Below, piece by piece: positions 45,501 through 58,404 of a DNA stretch of 64,000 nt (its first letter is position 1; the number at the start of each line of letters is the position of its first letter). Source of the DNA: Companilactobacillus alimentarius DSM 20249 (GTDB lineage: Bacteria > Bacillota > Bacilli > Lactobacillales > Lactobacillaceae); contig NZ_CP018867.1 of assembly GCF_002849895.1 (NCBI RefSeq), positions 1,922,001 through 1,986,000 on the forward strand, in the 5' to 3' direction. The position numbers and the translations under genes are program-made. A model generated the notes under the pieces. The model saw only the letters and a program-made list of their open reading frames with translations, ran no database searches and had not been told where the DNA came from.

Positions 45501-45694
45501 CGCATCTCTCTAGCATCACGATCACTCGTGGTTTTGTTAAAGAGAGCGTAGGTCATGGCATCAAAAATAGTGGATTTACCGGCACCTGTGTCACCACCAA
45601 TTAAGAAAATAGGAGATTCATCTAACTTACGAAAATCAATAATTGAGTGTTGATGTGGTCCAAAACAGTTCATTTCTAGATATAATGGTTTCAT
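42527..45694 (-). CDS. sbcC: Exonuclease SbcCD, SbcC subunit
   Basis: A 1055-residue SMC-like ATPase. N-terminal Walker A GGDTGAGKSTIFDAMTYALF (about 34-53); long coiled coils; a zinc-hook CPVC in GEPCPVCGSTKHPYA at about residue 525; and the C-terminal LSGGETFIAALSIALSLSE signature with Walker B DALFVDEGFGSLD. It forms the Rad50-like half of SbcCD, which cuts DNA hairpins, cruciforms and blocked ends. Glutamine- and lysine-rich coiled-coil regions match the family. Its start overlaps the sbcD stop by one base (TAATG), so the two are translationally coupled. Confidence 0.95.
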   Translation of the reverse strand: MKPLYLEMNCFGPHQHSIIDFRKLDESPIFLIGGDTGAGKSTIFDAMTYALFNKTTSDRDAREMRSQFATGDEPTKVIFYFEQNGKIFKVERTPEQFLTKKSGKGLTKKNPTANLSVVEDVHKSEIDSIATKPVDVGYAIDDILNLNAEQFKKIILLPQNDFSEFLKSNTNDKEKILKKIFGTQLFTDFTAKLKDHYDQAKSKADDFNNDIKAQIQASIWNETEQDQLKKIPNDQLIPTINSYVAARQEKLTVAQNNQKNADTAWKKADNNYQAAKELQNKFEQLASSKKDYQKHIIEHSTDMETKKKHVIQLEWAQPLQETVHDLNRLQQEQQFDLKNKQELDKELQQSKDQLTVAKKEIATLNDQADDFEDKKKRAQNLSILITKVQDIESIKTSLTQLEPKLKVATEAVHDKANDLKAIKNSIDSKNTELSKYQDLSTQKDQLIKAQTNFSDTFSKLESNRNNSANDVAEIQSKLDKLNSALKEKTQDLAAKKADYQEKIKTRQSLMIAQLRQELSIGEPCPVCGSTKHPYAQNKATADETKLRQAMDAVDASQKAFASAETDLKNLQSNINENSDDFEQKQQLAVSAQVDLSMQYSKFITTSMIDLPQEFNFKNAKLAFQTQVDQLDHQIQVSQKLTSEIKDLQKQQSQKQADLNLAQSKLDQLTAEIKTRSTDLQTKSKDISNPNATSQELISQKDELNKAIEAYQNDLKVSQETLHKNELSFNNNQTKLTDIQSQLDKISKDINNFNSELTTAIQAKSAQTNNLDILKNWINELSQNKLVDLKNAISSYEKEKEILTININKIKEQLKDTQQPDLENLKQILSDAETKRTLAIENTTSTNRDFTEAQTYLEKLQEIIKHQGDFAQKLAAITSLYNVVNGKDGNDNKLKLETYVVQNYLLKILDYANNKFLNRLSHNRYSFELSTQSTNKQRDHGLDINIYDRETNSTRSSDTLSGGETFIAALSIALSLSEVVQSSANGVQIDALFVDEGFGSLDDETLGEAMAALEDIGQNRMVGVISHIESMKQSIGQQLLVKKLGDGKSKIVLVDK

Positions 45695-46884
45695 TATTTT
45701 TTTTGCCTCTCTACTTCGTTAAAGATTGTTTCAACCAATTTTTGTTGGGGAAGAGATAATTTTTTGCCAGTGATGGTATCAAAAAACTGATCAACTGTTT
45801 CCTCAGGACTGAGTTGGTTGATATTAGTATTAATATTTTGGTGCAACTGTTCGGCATGATTGATTTGGTAGTCAAGTTCAACAATAGTTCCATAACGTTT
45901 TTGCAATTCAGCACGAACGTTAGTCTGAACGTGTTCACTGGGTTCGAAGTCTTTAATCGTAATGGCAAACCAGTCGTGATTGACGGGTTGTTGTTTATAA
46001 AAATCAGGATCACAAAGAGTTGACCAATTTTCTTCAAGCACAACAAGGTCAGTCTTTGGGACTAAAGGTTTAAATTCTCGTTTGATACCTTGGTCGTCAA
46101 GTGTAACAATATCGACGCCTTTACCTTTATTTTTGATACGAGCTTCTTTGATATTGAATTTAACAGGACTACCAGAATAGCGGATGGTATCATTTGGAGA
46201 AGCAAAACGGGTATGAATATGTCCTAACATGACGTAGTCAAAGTCTTCGAACTGATCAGAAGTTAATGTGGCTAAACCACCGACTTTTGAAGTCGTTTCA
46301 CTGGTTAATTCCAATTCAGATTCTTGATTTGGTGTAACTGCAAAATGAGAAACTAGAAGGTGTCTCTTATTCGGATTGAAACGTTTTTTTATATCGGAAA
46401 TGACTAATTGCATGGCGGTACCAATTGAGGTGATTTCTTTAATCTTGTCTATATCCATGCCTTGATGTTTGTAGTAAACTCGGGCGTCGAGGGGATCGAA
46501 AAAGGGTAATAGGAAAATTTGTGTCGTAGCTGTTTCGACTGGGGTAAAGGCTTCTTTTAACAAAGTGTTCAAATGGAAATTAGTATGTTCCATCCAAGCT
46601 CGCCCATAATTTAAACGTTTAGCACTATCGTGATTTCCAGAAATTGCATAAATTGGGATTTTATTATCCAGATTGATTTCTTGAAGCATTTTATCTAAAG
46701 CAGTGACAGCCTCAGGATTAGGGACGGCACGGTCATAAATATCGCCAGCAATAACAATGCCGGCAACTTTTTCAGCTTTAGCTATCTGTAAGATTTGCTT
46801 AAAAGCATTTTTTTGTTCATCTAAAAGTGAATAGCCGTTTAAAGTTCGACCAATATGCCAGTCGGCCGTGTGTAAAAGTTTCAT
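45694..46884 (-). CDS. sbcD: Exonuclease SbcCD, SbcD nuclease subunit
   Basis: A 396-residue Mre11-like calcineurin-fold nuclease. Metal-ligand motifs in order: DWHIGRTLNG at residue 8, GDIYDRAVP near 47, SGNHDSAKRLNYG near 85, SHFAV near 180 and MLGHIHTRF near 218. The C-terminal capping domain is complete. It provides the double-strand exonuclease and hairpin endonuclease activity of SbcCD with the ATPase gene that follows. The minus-strand promoter is within 46885-47048, where no other feature was recognised. Confidence 0.95.
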   Translation of the reverse strand: MKLLHTADWHIGRTLNGYSLLDEQKNAFKQILQIAKAEKVAGIVIAGDIYDRAVPNPEAVTALDKMLQEINLDNKIPIYAISGNHDSAKRLNYGRAWMEHTNFHLNTLLKEAFTPVETATTQIFLLPFFDPLDARVYYKHQGMDIDKIKEITSIGTAMQLVISDIKKRFNPNKRHLLVSHFAVTPNQESELELTSETTSKVGGLATLTSDQFEDFDYVMLGHIHTRFASPNDTIRYSGSPVKFNIKEARIKNKGKGVDIVTLDDQGIKREFKPLVPKTDLVVLEENWSTLCDPDFYKQQPVNHDWFAITIKDFEPSEHVQTNVRAELQKRYGTIVELDYQINHAEQLHQNINTNINQLSPEETVDQFFDTITGKKLSLPQQKLVETIFNEVERQKK

Positions 46885-47048
46885 GTGATGCCTCCGATTG
46901 ATTTGTTGTAATAAAAGAATAAGTTAAGTATATCATCTAGAACTGATGTTCGTATTGAGCTTTTATAATATTTTTTAAAAAATTGAAATAAAATTATTTT
47001 ATCCTTAAATCCTTCAGAAAACGCGGAATAAAGCCAATTATTCTATCT

Positions 47049-47098
47049 AAAAAACCGATATGATAACCATTTTGTTGGCTAACGATATCGGTTTTCTT
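47049..47098 (-). terminator. Terminator of C69 dipeptidase gene
   Basis: AAAACCGATAT / ATATCGGTTTT; on the minus strand it ends in a T run just after the dipeptidase stop. Confidence 0.8.
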
Positions 47099-47127
47099 TA
47101 GTGGATATTAAATATTTGTTGTTAAAA

Positions 47128-48537
47128 TTAATCGTTCAAATTGTAACGTAATTTCATATGTTCAGAACCCATTGTGACCATGTCGCCAAGAAGTTTAGTT
47201 TGCTTATCAAAAGCAATATCAGCTAATTTTTTATTGGCGGTTTCGAGATATTTTTCAACATCTTTGTGATCAGAAATCTTGCTATCAGTTTCATTTTGGA
47301 TTTTACGGTAAACGCTCATAGCATCGAGTTCATAATCATTTCTCATATCAACGTATAGATCGTAGTCAGTGTCTCCGAGTAAGGCAGTTGTACAACTTAA
47401 CCAGTACATATTATTCATATCAAATTTACCAGTGGCATTTTTGTATTGATCAGGAGTGTCGTTGACATTGGCATAAAATGGTACGACCGTATTGAAAGTA
47501 TTAGCGCCATAAGCTAACCAGTGAATACCAGCAATTTCTGCAGGAACATTGTTTCTAATTTGAAGAATGTGAACATCATGGTTTCGGTTGATACCAATTG
47601 GTCTAAAGAGTCTCTTTTCAGCTTCAGTACCGTTGCCATAAACGTCATATTTAGTATTCTCAAAATGAGAACTCAAGACAAACTTGACATCCTCAATAGA
47701 AATCTTGCGATTGGCATGACAGATGAATGGTAAATCTTGATTCATAGGATCATCAGTTGTGTCATCAGGACTAAAGAATTTTTGTCCATACCAAGCACGA
47801 GGATTATTGTAAACTGTATCTTTAATAGAAGAACTACCAAGAATATGTCTTAGATTATAGTTGTCGAAATCAGGATTGAGATTATTTTGATCAATCAAGG
47901 CTTTCAAATCATCTGAACAAAGAGTGTCATCGGAATCAAAATCGAAATTGTCGATATTCATACGGTTTGGTGCAACGACATAGGCATCATCGGGAATACG
48001 AACGGCTGCCCAGTGGTGACCTCCAATAGTTTCTAACCACCAAACCTCTTCATTGTCAGAAAAGGCAATCCCATTTGGTTCGTATGTTCCATATTCTTCA
48101 AGCAATGCTCCCATACGTTTAACACCGTCACGGGCGCTCTTAATATAAGGGAGGACGACTGTAACAAGATCTTCTTCACCAAGGCCGTTTTCAACGAATG
48201 GGTCAAGACCTAAGACACGTGAATTAGTAGTAATAGTTTCAGTTGCTGACATAGCAACATTCTTACTATTAATACCAGCTGCTGGCCAGATTCCGTTTGT
48301 TAGAATTGAATTAGGAATTGATGTGTAACGCAATGGCTTTTCAGGTAAGTCAACTTTAACTTTGCTGATAACTGATTGATAAGTCTTAGGTTGATCTTCT
48401 GGATTTACAACGACGAAACGTTGTGGGTCCAAGGCTTCGTGACCATCGTCATTTCGGGAAATAATTGTTGAACCATCAATTGAAGCTTTTTTACCAACTA
48501 AAATTGATGTACATGAACCTTTAATACGCTTTTCCAT
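47128..48537 (-). CDS. pepD: C69-family dipeptidase (PepD)
   Basis: A 469-residue Ntn-hydrolase of the C69 family. The N-terminus [19 protein letters not shown] contains the nucleophile Cys9, to be exposed by removal of the short propeptide, followed by [13 protein letters not shown], which is typical of lactobacillar Pep[23 protein letters not shown] and VAPNRMNI are conserved core elements. It hydrolyses a broad range of dipeptides in the cytosol; some relatives act on peptidoglycan peptides. No signal peptide. Transcribed alone, with a terminator downstream; length is normal. Confidence 0.93.
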   Translation of the reverse strand: MEKRIKGSCTSILVGKKASIDGSTIISRNDDGHEALDPQRFVVVNPEDQPKTYQSVISKVKVDLPEKPLRYTSIPNSILTNGIWPAAGINSKNVAMSATETITTNSRVLGLDPFVENGLGEEDLVTVVLPYIKSARDGVKRMGALLEEYGTYEPNGIAFSDNEEVWWLETIGGHHWAAVRIPDDAYVVAPNRMNIDNFDFDSDDTLCSDDLKALIDQNNLNPDFDNYNLRHILGSSSIKDTVYNNPRAWYGQKFFSPDDTTDDPMNQDLPFICHANRKISIEDVKFVLSSHFENTKYDVYGNGTEAEKRLFRPIGINRNHDVHILQIRNNVPAEIAGIHWLAYGANTFNTVVPFYANVNDTPDQYKNATGKFDMNNMYWLSCTTALLGDTDYDLYVDMRNDYELDAMSVYRKIQNETDSKISDHKDVEKYLETANKKLADIAFDKQTKLLGDMVTMGSEHMKLRYNLND

Positions 48538-48633
48538 AATAATAGCTCCTTATATGAATTATGATAATTCAATTATAACTGCTTTAATGATTTAAACCAA
48601 TGGTCGTAGAATCATTAGATTTATTGGATTAAA

Positions 48634-48679
48634 TAAAAATAGTCATACTAATCTGCTAGTTTCGATTATTATGACTATT
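48634..48679 (-). terminator. Terminator of MscS-like gene
   Basis: AATAGTCATA / TATGACTATT with a T run on the minus strand directly after the channel gene stop. Confidence 0.78.
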
Positions 48680-48686
48680 GACAGGT

Positions 48687-49529
48687 TTACTTAGGCAAAT
48701 TAATTCCAGAAGCTTTAATTTCGGATAAATATTTTTCTAGGAGAACGTTTTTAACATGAAATTGAGCTCCTGGTTTAGTATAAGTGGCGACTTGGATTAC
48801 CAAGGTTCCATCAGGTTGATTTGAAAAGCCTACTATATAAGGCTTTTTCGTGATTTGGAGTTTCACTAGGTCTAAATTTTGATTAATATTGTTGATGATT
48901 TTCGTGATTTCTTCAAAGGGAGCGTCGCTAGATACTGGAATTTCCATTAACGCCTGCATATTATTACGTGATTTATTGCTGACGATGGTGATGTTGCGAT
49001 TGGGGATGTAATTAAGGGTTCCGTCGACACTTTGAATCTGAGTGGTTCGGATACCAACATATGTTACCTGTCCTTCGACACTATTGACTTGGATAGTATC
49101 CCCAACACTGATCTGTTGTTCCAAAAGAATAAAAAAGCCATTGACCATGTCAGAAACGAATCCTTGCGCACCAAGACCGATTGCCAAACTGAAAATTCCG
49201 GCACCTGCAATCAAGGTACCAACGGGAATACCAATAGCTGAGAGAATGGCGTAGATCCAGAAAAACATCAGGACGTATTTAAAAATGTTTAGTACTAAGG
49301 TATAAATGGTGTCTAATTTTTTCGGAGAGATACCACGCTTATATTTTCTCAGACCGGTTTTAAAGAGACGACGAATAATTTTTTTACCAATCCAATTGAT
49401 CAATAATAAAACTATTGTTAACAAAACTAATTGCAAGACGACCGAAGCTATATGTTGTAAAACTGCTTCCCAATCGACTTTTAAAACCATTTTCTTGATT
49501 AAATTATTAAAGTTAAACGACGTATTCAA
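48687..49529 (-). CDS. MscS-family mechanosensitive channel
   Basis: A 280-residue small-conductance mechanosensitive channel. TTG 49529 is preferred because AAAGGA sits about 9 nt before it; the earlier TTG at 49547 would place that site inside the gene. Three N-terminal helices are followed by the pore helix AGAGIFSLAIGLGAQGFVSDMVNGFFILLE (two blocks: AGAGIFSLAIGLGAQGF and VSDMVNGFFILLE) and a beta domain with SVGDTIQVNSVEGQVTYVGIRTT and NRNITIVSN. It releases solutes on sudden osmotic downshift. Single gene with own terminator. Confidence 0.92.
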   Translation of the reverse strand: MNTSFNFNNLIKKMVLKVDWEAVLQHIASVVLQLVLLTIVLLLINWIGKKIIRRLFKTGLRKYKRGISPKKLDTIYTLVLNIFKYVLMFFWIYAILSAIGIPVGTLIAGAGIFSLAIGLGAQGFVSDMVNGFFILLEQQISVGDTIQVNSVEGQVTYVGIRTTQIQSVDGTLNYIPNRNITIVSNKSRNNMQALMEIPVSSDAPFEEITKIINNINQNLDLVKLQITKKPYIVGFSNQPDGTLVIQVATYTKPGAQFHVKNVLLEKYLSEIKASGINLPK

Positions 49530-49671
49530 ATCATTTGATCCTTTCAATAGATATTGATGAAACTATGATATCACAAAAATGAAGAGCATCTTTTGAGAGG
49601 GCAAACAATTGGAATATGAATTAAGTATGGTAAAGTAAGTTTACTTAGTTATTAATAGAGAGGAAATAAAA

Positions 49672-50256
49672 ATGGCATACCCACAATTAGATTTAGAAAA
49701 TGCAACAGGTAGTGTAGCTACAATAAAAACCAATCATGGTGAGATCAAAGTTCAACTTTTTGATGAGTTGGTCCCTAAGACGGTTAAGAACTTTATCGAA
49801 TTAGCACAAAAGGGTTACTACAATGGAATTATTTTCCATCGAGTAATTCCTGATTTCATGATTCAAGGTGGAGATCCTACAGGAACGGGTGCTGGTGGTG
49901 AAAGTATCTATGGTAAGAATTTCGAAGATGAATTTAGTAACCAACTCTTCAATCTTACTGGAGCCTTGTCAATGGCTAACGCTGGCCCTAATACTAATGG
50001 AAGTCAATTTTTCATAGTTTCCAATGAGAACATGCCTAAAAGGATGATTAAGGAAATGTCTAGTGCAGGTTATCCTGAGGAAATCATTGCTGCTTATAAG
50101 AATGGTGGAACTCCTTGGCTAGATCATCGTCATACTGTTTTCGGTCAAGTTATCGAGGGCATGGATGTTGTTCAAGAAATTAGTCGTGCTAAACGTGATG
50201 GCAATGACAAACCTAAAGACGATATCGTCATGGAAACAGTTGAAATCAGTAAGTAG
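49672..50256 (+). CDS. Peptidyl-prolyl cis-trans isomerase (cyclophilin)
   Basis: A 194-residue cyclophilin. The active-site pattern is [21 protein letters not shown] (two segments: [15 protein letters not shown] and [11 protein letters not shown]), then [17 protein letters not shown] and [14 protein letters not shown], all classic. It catalyses proline isomerisation during protein folding in the cytosol; no signal peptide is present. An insertion at [20 protein letters not shown], typical of the lactobacillar subgroup, lies between the two conserved blocks. GAGAGGAAA is the ribosome-binding site. A terminator hairpin follows. Confidence 0.95.
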   Translation: MAYPQLDLENATGSVATIKTNHGEIKVQLFDELVPKTVKNFIELAQKGYYNGIIFHRVIPDFMIQGGDPTGTGAGGESIYGKNFEDEFSNQLFNLTGALSMANAGPNTNGSQFFIVSNENMPKRMIKEMSSAGYPEEIIAAYKNGGTPWLDHRHTVFGQVIEGMDVVQEISRAKRDGNDKPKDDIVMETVEISK

Positions 50257-50267
50257 GAAGTGAATAT

Positions 50268-50310
50268 GGCTGTAGTAATCAAAATTTGTGGTTACTATGG
50301 CTATTTTTTT
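50268..50310 (+). terminator. Rho-independent terminator of cyclophilin gene
   Basis: GGCTGTAGTAATCA / TGGTTACTATGGCT stem with G-T pairs and a run of seven T. Confidence 0.75.
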
Positions 50311-50403
50311 ATCTTATATTAAGAAATTAATGAGCCATTTCTTTGTTTATCAAAATCGCTTTCGTTAGACTTAAAACGACTAGTTATAGAAGGGAATAGG
50401 GAA

Positions 50404-51312
50404 ATGACAGTAAAAGATTTTTTTGATTTAACAAAGATTTATTCTGCGGTGACCTCGGTTATGCCAACACTGTTGGGGTTTATGTTTGTGGGGGTTTATT
50501 ATAGGGACTTCAATTTGGGCTTAAGTATCTTGCTATTCATTGCGGTAGTTTTGTTTCATTTGGCAGTTAATGTGCACAATCAGTATGTTGATTACTATAA
50601 ATATCAAAAGCAACCAGATGTTTTCAAGAATAGTGTTAATAATACTTTGAATCGTCGGCAGATATCGCCACAATTGGCATTTAAAACAATGTCAGCTTTA
50701 GCAATTATTTCAGCAATTATTGGCTTATATTTAGTATTTCAAACAGGATTCTTTATTCTGGTTGTAGGATTGATTAGTTTTGCTATAGGGTATCTTTATT
50801 CAGGTGGACGTAAATCAATAGCATACAGTCCCTTTGGTGAAGTGGTTTCTGGATTAACAATGGGCTACAACATTACTTTATTAGCTGTCTATGTTAATTT
50901 TTATAATGATTTGAATTTTGAATGGAGTTTTATTTGGAAAACGGCATTAGTATCGTTGGTTGCTGTATTTGCAATTAGCAATATAATGCTGGCAAATAAC
51001 ATTTCGGATGCAAGTGAAGACTTAAAAGTCGGTCGAAAGACGTTAGTAGCTTATTTAGGACAAGAGAAATCTAAATTAGTATGGGTCGTTAGTTATTTCG
51101 TCGGTTACTTAGCAGTTTTAAGTTCTGTTGTTTTGGGATATCTGCCGTGGTATTGTTTGGCATTTTTAGTGGTGACTTCACCATTGGTAGTTATTAATAG
51201 CATCAAGTTTATCAAGAAGCCTAGTAAAGCTTTGACGTTTGTTAATTCAGTTAAGAATGCACAGATTTTATTAGTATCAGTTTTAGTAGGTGGTTTAATT
51301 AGTTTTCTATAG
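50404..51312 (+). CDS. UbiA-family prenyltransferase (MenA-like)
   Basis: A 302-residue membrane protein with nine predicted helices. The second Asp motif NNISDASEDLKVGRKTLVAY is intact, as in MenA (1,4-dihydroxy-2-naphthoate prenyltransferase). The first motif reads NVHNQYVDYYKY: Gln60 stands where Asp is usual in NDxxD, while Asp63 remains. MenA would make demethylmenaquinone, used by some lactobacilli for extracellular electron transfer or respiration with added heme. No other men genes are in this window, and other prenyl acceptors are possible. AGAAGGGAATAGGG precedes the ATG. Confidence 0.82.
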   Translation: MTVKDFFDLTKIYSAVTSVMPTLLGFMFVGVYYRDFNLGLSILLFIAVVLFHLAVNVHNQYVDYYKYQKQPDVFKNSVNNTLNRRQISPQLAFKTMSALAIISAIIGLYLVFQTGFFILVVGLISFAIGYLYSGGRKSIAYSPFGEVVSGLTMGYNITLLAVYVNFYNDLNFEWSFIWKTALVSLVAVFAISNIMLANNISDASEDLKVGRKTLVAYLGQEKSKLVWVVSYFVGYLAVLSSVVLGYLPWYCLAFLVVTSPLVVINSIKFIKKPSKALTFVNSVKNAQILLVSVLVGGLISFL

Positions 51313-51320
51313 TTAATATG

Positions 51321-51357
51321 AGCATTTCTCAGATAAAATGAGGGATGCTTCTTTTTT
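51321..51357 (+). terminator. Rho-independent terminator of UbiA-family gene
   Basis: AGCATTTCTCA / TGAGGGATGCT with six T residues. Confidence 0.8.
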
Positions 51358-51512
51358 ATACATAGTGTAAAAGCAATCTATACGTTAAAGTAGAGGTGTT
51401 ATAATACTAACTGTAAAAGATTATTTAGAAGATTTAATTTGTTAAATAATAGGAAGAAACAGAACTATAGATAATAAATTAGTAAAAAATCAAAAAAAGT
51501 AATAAAAAAGAC

Positions 51513-51541
51513 TTGCAACGTCGTAACTGAACGGGTAATAT
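51513..51541 (+). promoter_or_regulatory. rRNA operon promoter P1
   Basis: TTGCAA (51513), 17-bp spacer, TAATAT (51536). First of three promoters upstream of 16S; the stretch 51364-51512 holds nothing else recognised. Confidence 0.7.
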
Positions 51542-51628
51542 ATATCTTGTTGTTGCGACAGTTCAACGGAGTCAACGGTTTGATGATTTATTCATCTCCA
51601 TTGCTTCTAAATTTTCTTGAGAAAATGC

Positions 51629-51657
51629 TTGACTTGGTCTTTCATCTTCGATATGAT
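51629..51657 (+). promoter_or_regulatory. rRNA operon promoter P2
   Basis: TTGACT (51629), 17-bp spacer, TATGAT (51652). A perfect 10-bp hairpin CTAACAATTC / GAATTGTTAG (51684-51719) lies between it and P3. Confidence 0.65.
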
Positions 51658-51740
51658 TATTAAGTTGTCTGTTGAGATAACGCCTAACAATTCCTTGATT
51701 CATTTCATTGAATTGTTAGTAAAATTATTTTAAAAAGTCC

Positions 51741-51769
51741 TTGACATCAACTTGTCGGCTTGATAAAAT
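51741..51769 (+). promoter_or_regulatory. rRNA operon promoter P3
   Basis: Perfect -35 TTGACA (51741), 17-bp spacer, TAAAAT (51764), nearest to 16S and probably the strongest. Confidence 0.8.
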
Positions 51770-51806
51770 AATTAAGTCGCTGATGAGCGTAAGCGCTTAA
51801 TCAGCT

Positions 51807-51839
51807 GGTAGACCTTTGAAAACTGAACAAAGTTTTAAC
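51807..51839 (+). other. Pre-16S processing stem, 5' strand
   Basis: GGTAGACC...GTTTTAAC in the leader pairs with GTTAAAAC...GGTCTACC at 53530-53562 after 16S, forming a long near-perfect stem that brackets 16S, the expected RNase III processing site. Confidence 0.8.
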
Positions 51840-51923
51840 ACTAAAATTGTGTAGGTCAACATTTTTGTTGATATACAACGAAGTCAATTCGCTAGTAATA
51901 TTTTTTATGAGTCACAAACTTTT

Positions 51924-53500
<1,577 letters not shown>

Positions 53501-53572
53501 GTACTTTGGTACCAACGGAATACACAATCGTTAAAACTTTGTTTAGTTTTGAGAGGTCTACCTGGCGCTTTC

Positions 53573-53647
<75 letters not shown>

Positions 53648-53673
53648 TTCTCTGCAAAACTTAATAGTAACAT

Positions 53674-53746
53674 GGGGGTTTAGCTCAGCTGGGAGAGCAC
53701 CTGCTTTGCAAGCAGGAGGTCATCGGTTCGATCCCGTTAACCTCCA
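53674..53746 (+). tRNA. tRNA-Ala (TGC)
   Basis: GGGGGTT acceptor pairs with AACCTCC (one G-T); anticodon TGC in TTTGCAA; T-arm GGTTCGATCCC. CCA is not encoded. Second tRNA of the spacer. Confidence 0.97.
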
Positions 53747-53894
53747 TTGACAGAGATGTCATACTCGTACCTTGAAAACTGGATATTAAGAATTAATGAA
53801 TTAAAGAAACACCGAAAACTGCGCGGCAACTTTTTAGTTGCCAGCTGTAACTTATGTTATGGCAAATGATTTAAATTGCTTTTGTAATTTATTA

Positions 53895-56810
<2,916 letters not shown>

Positions 56811-56890
56811 AGAAGAGTTCACAGTTTGAAGTGTTTCATTATTTAATTCATAGTCTTAATATCTAGTTTTGAAGGTACGAGCAAATATAG

Positions 56891-57007
56891 TGTGGTGGCG
56901 ATAGCGAGAAGGATACACCTGTTCCCATACCGAACACAGAAGTTAAGCTTCTCCACGCCGAAAGTAGTTGGTGGGAAACTACCCGCGAGGATAGGTAGCT
57001 GCCACGC
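56891..57007 (+). rRNA. rrf: 5S ribosomal RNA
   Basis: TGTGGTGGCGATAGCGAGAAG to TAGCTGCCACGC, 117 nt, with complementary ends and the CCGAACACAGAAGTTAAG core. No tRNA array follows. Confidence 0.95.
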
Positions 57008-57015
57008 TAATGATA

Positions 57016-57045
57016 AGAGGTCAACTTAGGTTGATCTCTTTTTTT
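57016..57045 (+). terminator. Terminator of rRNA operon
   Basis: AGAGGTCAAC / GTTGATCTCT with a TTAG loop and a T run after 5S. Confidence 0.9.
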
Positions 57046-57063
57046 GTGCTCTCTTTTATTTAA

Positions 57064-57099
57064 AATTAGACTATATTAGTCTACAAATATAGTCTAATT
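57064..57099 (+). promoter_or_regulatory. Operator-like inverted repeat before DoxX gene
   Basis: AATTAGACTATATT and AATATAGTCTAATT form a perfect 14-bp inverted repeat with an 8-nt spacer. The right arm touches a likely -35 TTGATA (57098), with -10 TTATAT (57121). It looks like a target of a dimeric repressor. Confidence 0.6.
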
Positions 57100-57161
57100 G
57101 ATAACATACGAAAAAATTAGTTATATAATAATCAATGTTAAATGAATAAGGGGGAAACATT

Positions 57162-57674
57162 ATGGTAAAGTTTTTACGTAATAATAAAGTTGCTTCAATT
57201 ATATTAGCTATTATTAGAATTTATCTCGGTATCGAATGGACCCTGACTGGTTGGGAAAAGGTTACTGGCGGTGCTAGTGGTGCTGTTAAGGGATTGCTTA
57301 GCAATGCAATTAAAAATCCTGTTAAGGGACCCACCGGTAAAGTCTTGTATCCTTGGTTCAATAGCATGCTCAGTGCTATTTTGCCACATTACAGAGGTAT
57401 GAGTTACTTAGTTTCTTGGGGTGAATTGCTTGTCGGACTTGGTTTGATTTTTGGCTGTTTAACTACCGCAGCTGTATTCTTTGGACTGATGATGAACTTC
57501 TCATACATGTTAGCTGGAGCCATTTCAGTTAATCCTGAATACATTTTCTTGGAATACTTCATTATTATTGCTGGATTTAATGCTAGTAAGATTGGTTTGG
57601 ATTACTGGGTCATTCCTTGGATCAGAACTCACATTTTTAAACAACATAGCAGTAGAAATTCAATTTGGGATTAA
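57162..57674 (+). CDS. DoxX-family membrane protein
   Basis: A 170-residue membrane protein with four predicted helices and a DoxX/DoxD-like layout: IIRIYLGIEWTLTGWEKVTGG at the N-terminus, and YLVSWGELLVGLGLIFGCLTTAA and FGLMMNFSYMLAGAISVNP in the middle. DoxX proteins are linked to redox balance or thiosulfate/quinone chemistry in other bacteria, but the function in lactobacilli is unknown. AAGGGGG precedes the ATG. It is transcribed alone from a promoter that overlaps a 14-bp inverted repeat, so it is probably under a specific repressor. Confidence 0.8.
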   Translation: MVKFLRNNKVASIILAIIRIYLGIEWTLTGWEKVTGGASGAVKGLLSNAIKNPVKGPTGKVLYPWFNSMLSAILPHYRGMSYLVSWGELLVGLGLIFGCLTTAAVFFGLMMNFSYMLAGAISVNPEYIFLEYFIIIAGFNASKIGLDYWVIPWIRTHIFKQHSSRNSIWD

Positions 57675-57680
57675 TAAACT

Positions 57681-57718
57681 AACGCCTTTGACTATTAATT
57701 TAGTTGGAGGCGTTTTTT
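57681..57718 (+). terminator. Rho-independent terminator of DoxX gene
   Basis: AACGCCT...AGGCGTT stem with an inner TGACT/TAGTT pairing and six T residues. Confidence 0.8.
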
Positions 57719-57797
57719 GATTAATAGGACTGTAAAAATAACGTATTTTGTGCTTAAATATTCTACTATGAAATAATGTAATGAGAAGGTAGATTAA

Positions 57798-58340
57798 ATG
57801 GCAAAGATTAGATGTGTCACCGAAGATGATGCTCAGGCACTATTAGATATTTATGCTCCATATATCACAGAGACCACAATAACTTTTGAAAATGTCATAC
57901 CATCAGTTGAAAATTTCAAACAGCGTATTCGTGATATTTCAAAAAAATTTCCTTATTTAGTAGCGACTGACGATAATGGCAAAGTTTTGGGATATGCGTA
58001 TGCCCATTTGTATGGTCCAAGAGCCGCGTTTGCATGGACCGTTGAAGCCAGTATTTATATTGACAAGAATTATGAAGGACACGGGTTAGGCAGCCAGTTA
58101 TACCACAAGCTGGAAGCCATTTTAACAAAGCAAGGTGTCGTAAATTTGATGGCTTGTGTCACCGAAGAGAATCTCAATAGTATCAGATTTCATGAAAAAT
58201 TTGGCTATCAAAAAGTTGGGGTTCTGCATAAAACTGGATTTAAATTTAATCGTTGGCTAGACGTTACTTGGATGGAGAAAACTTTAAATAAACGCGAAAA
58301 AGAAATGGCACCAATAATTCCTTGGAAAGAATTGGACTAA
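57798..58340 (+). CDS. GNAT-family N-acetyltransferase (phosphinothricin/methionine-sulfoximine type)
   Basis: A 180-residue GNAT acetyltransferase. IRCVTEDDAQALLDIYAPYI at the start, PYLVATDDNGKVLGYAYAH, then the acetyl-CoA pyrophosphate motif in NYEGHGLGSQLYHKLEAIL (R/Q-x-x-G-x-G/A equivalent) and NSIRFHEKFGYQKVGVL are the family's signature. These enzymes acetylate L-amino acid analogues such as methionine sulfoximine or phosphinothricin, or other amines. Substrate unproven. Transcribed from its own promoter region before the aldo/keto reductase. Confidence 0.88.
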   Translation: MAKIRCVTEDDAQALLDIYAPYITETTITFENVIPSVENFKQRIRDISKKFPYLVATDDNGKVLGYAYAHLYGPRAAFAWTVEASIYIDKNYEGHGLGSQLYHKLEAILTKQGVVNLMACVTEENLNSIRFHEKFGYQKVGVLHKTGFKFNRWLDVTWMEKTLNKREKEMAPIIPWKELD

Positions 58341-58404
58341 ATATTTGACCTAAAGTTAGCTATAGGTAGTATTATGAATATGCTTACACGGAAGGAGAGT
58401 TTTT

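Noticed and set aside
50345..50366. cre-like sequence upstream of the UbiA-family gene
   Set aside because: Only the central CGAAAGCGATTTTG resembles the consensus, with several mismatches at both ends.
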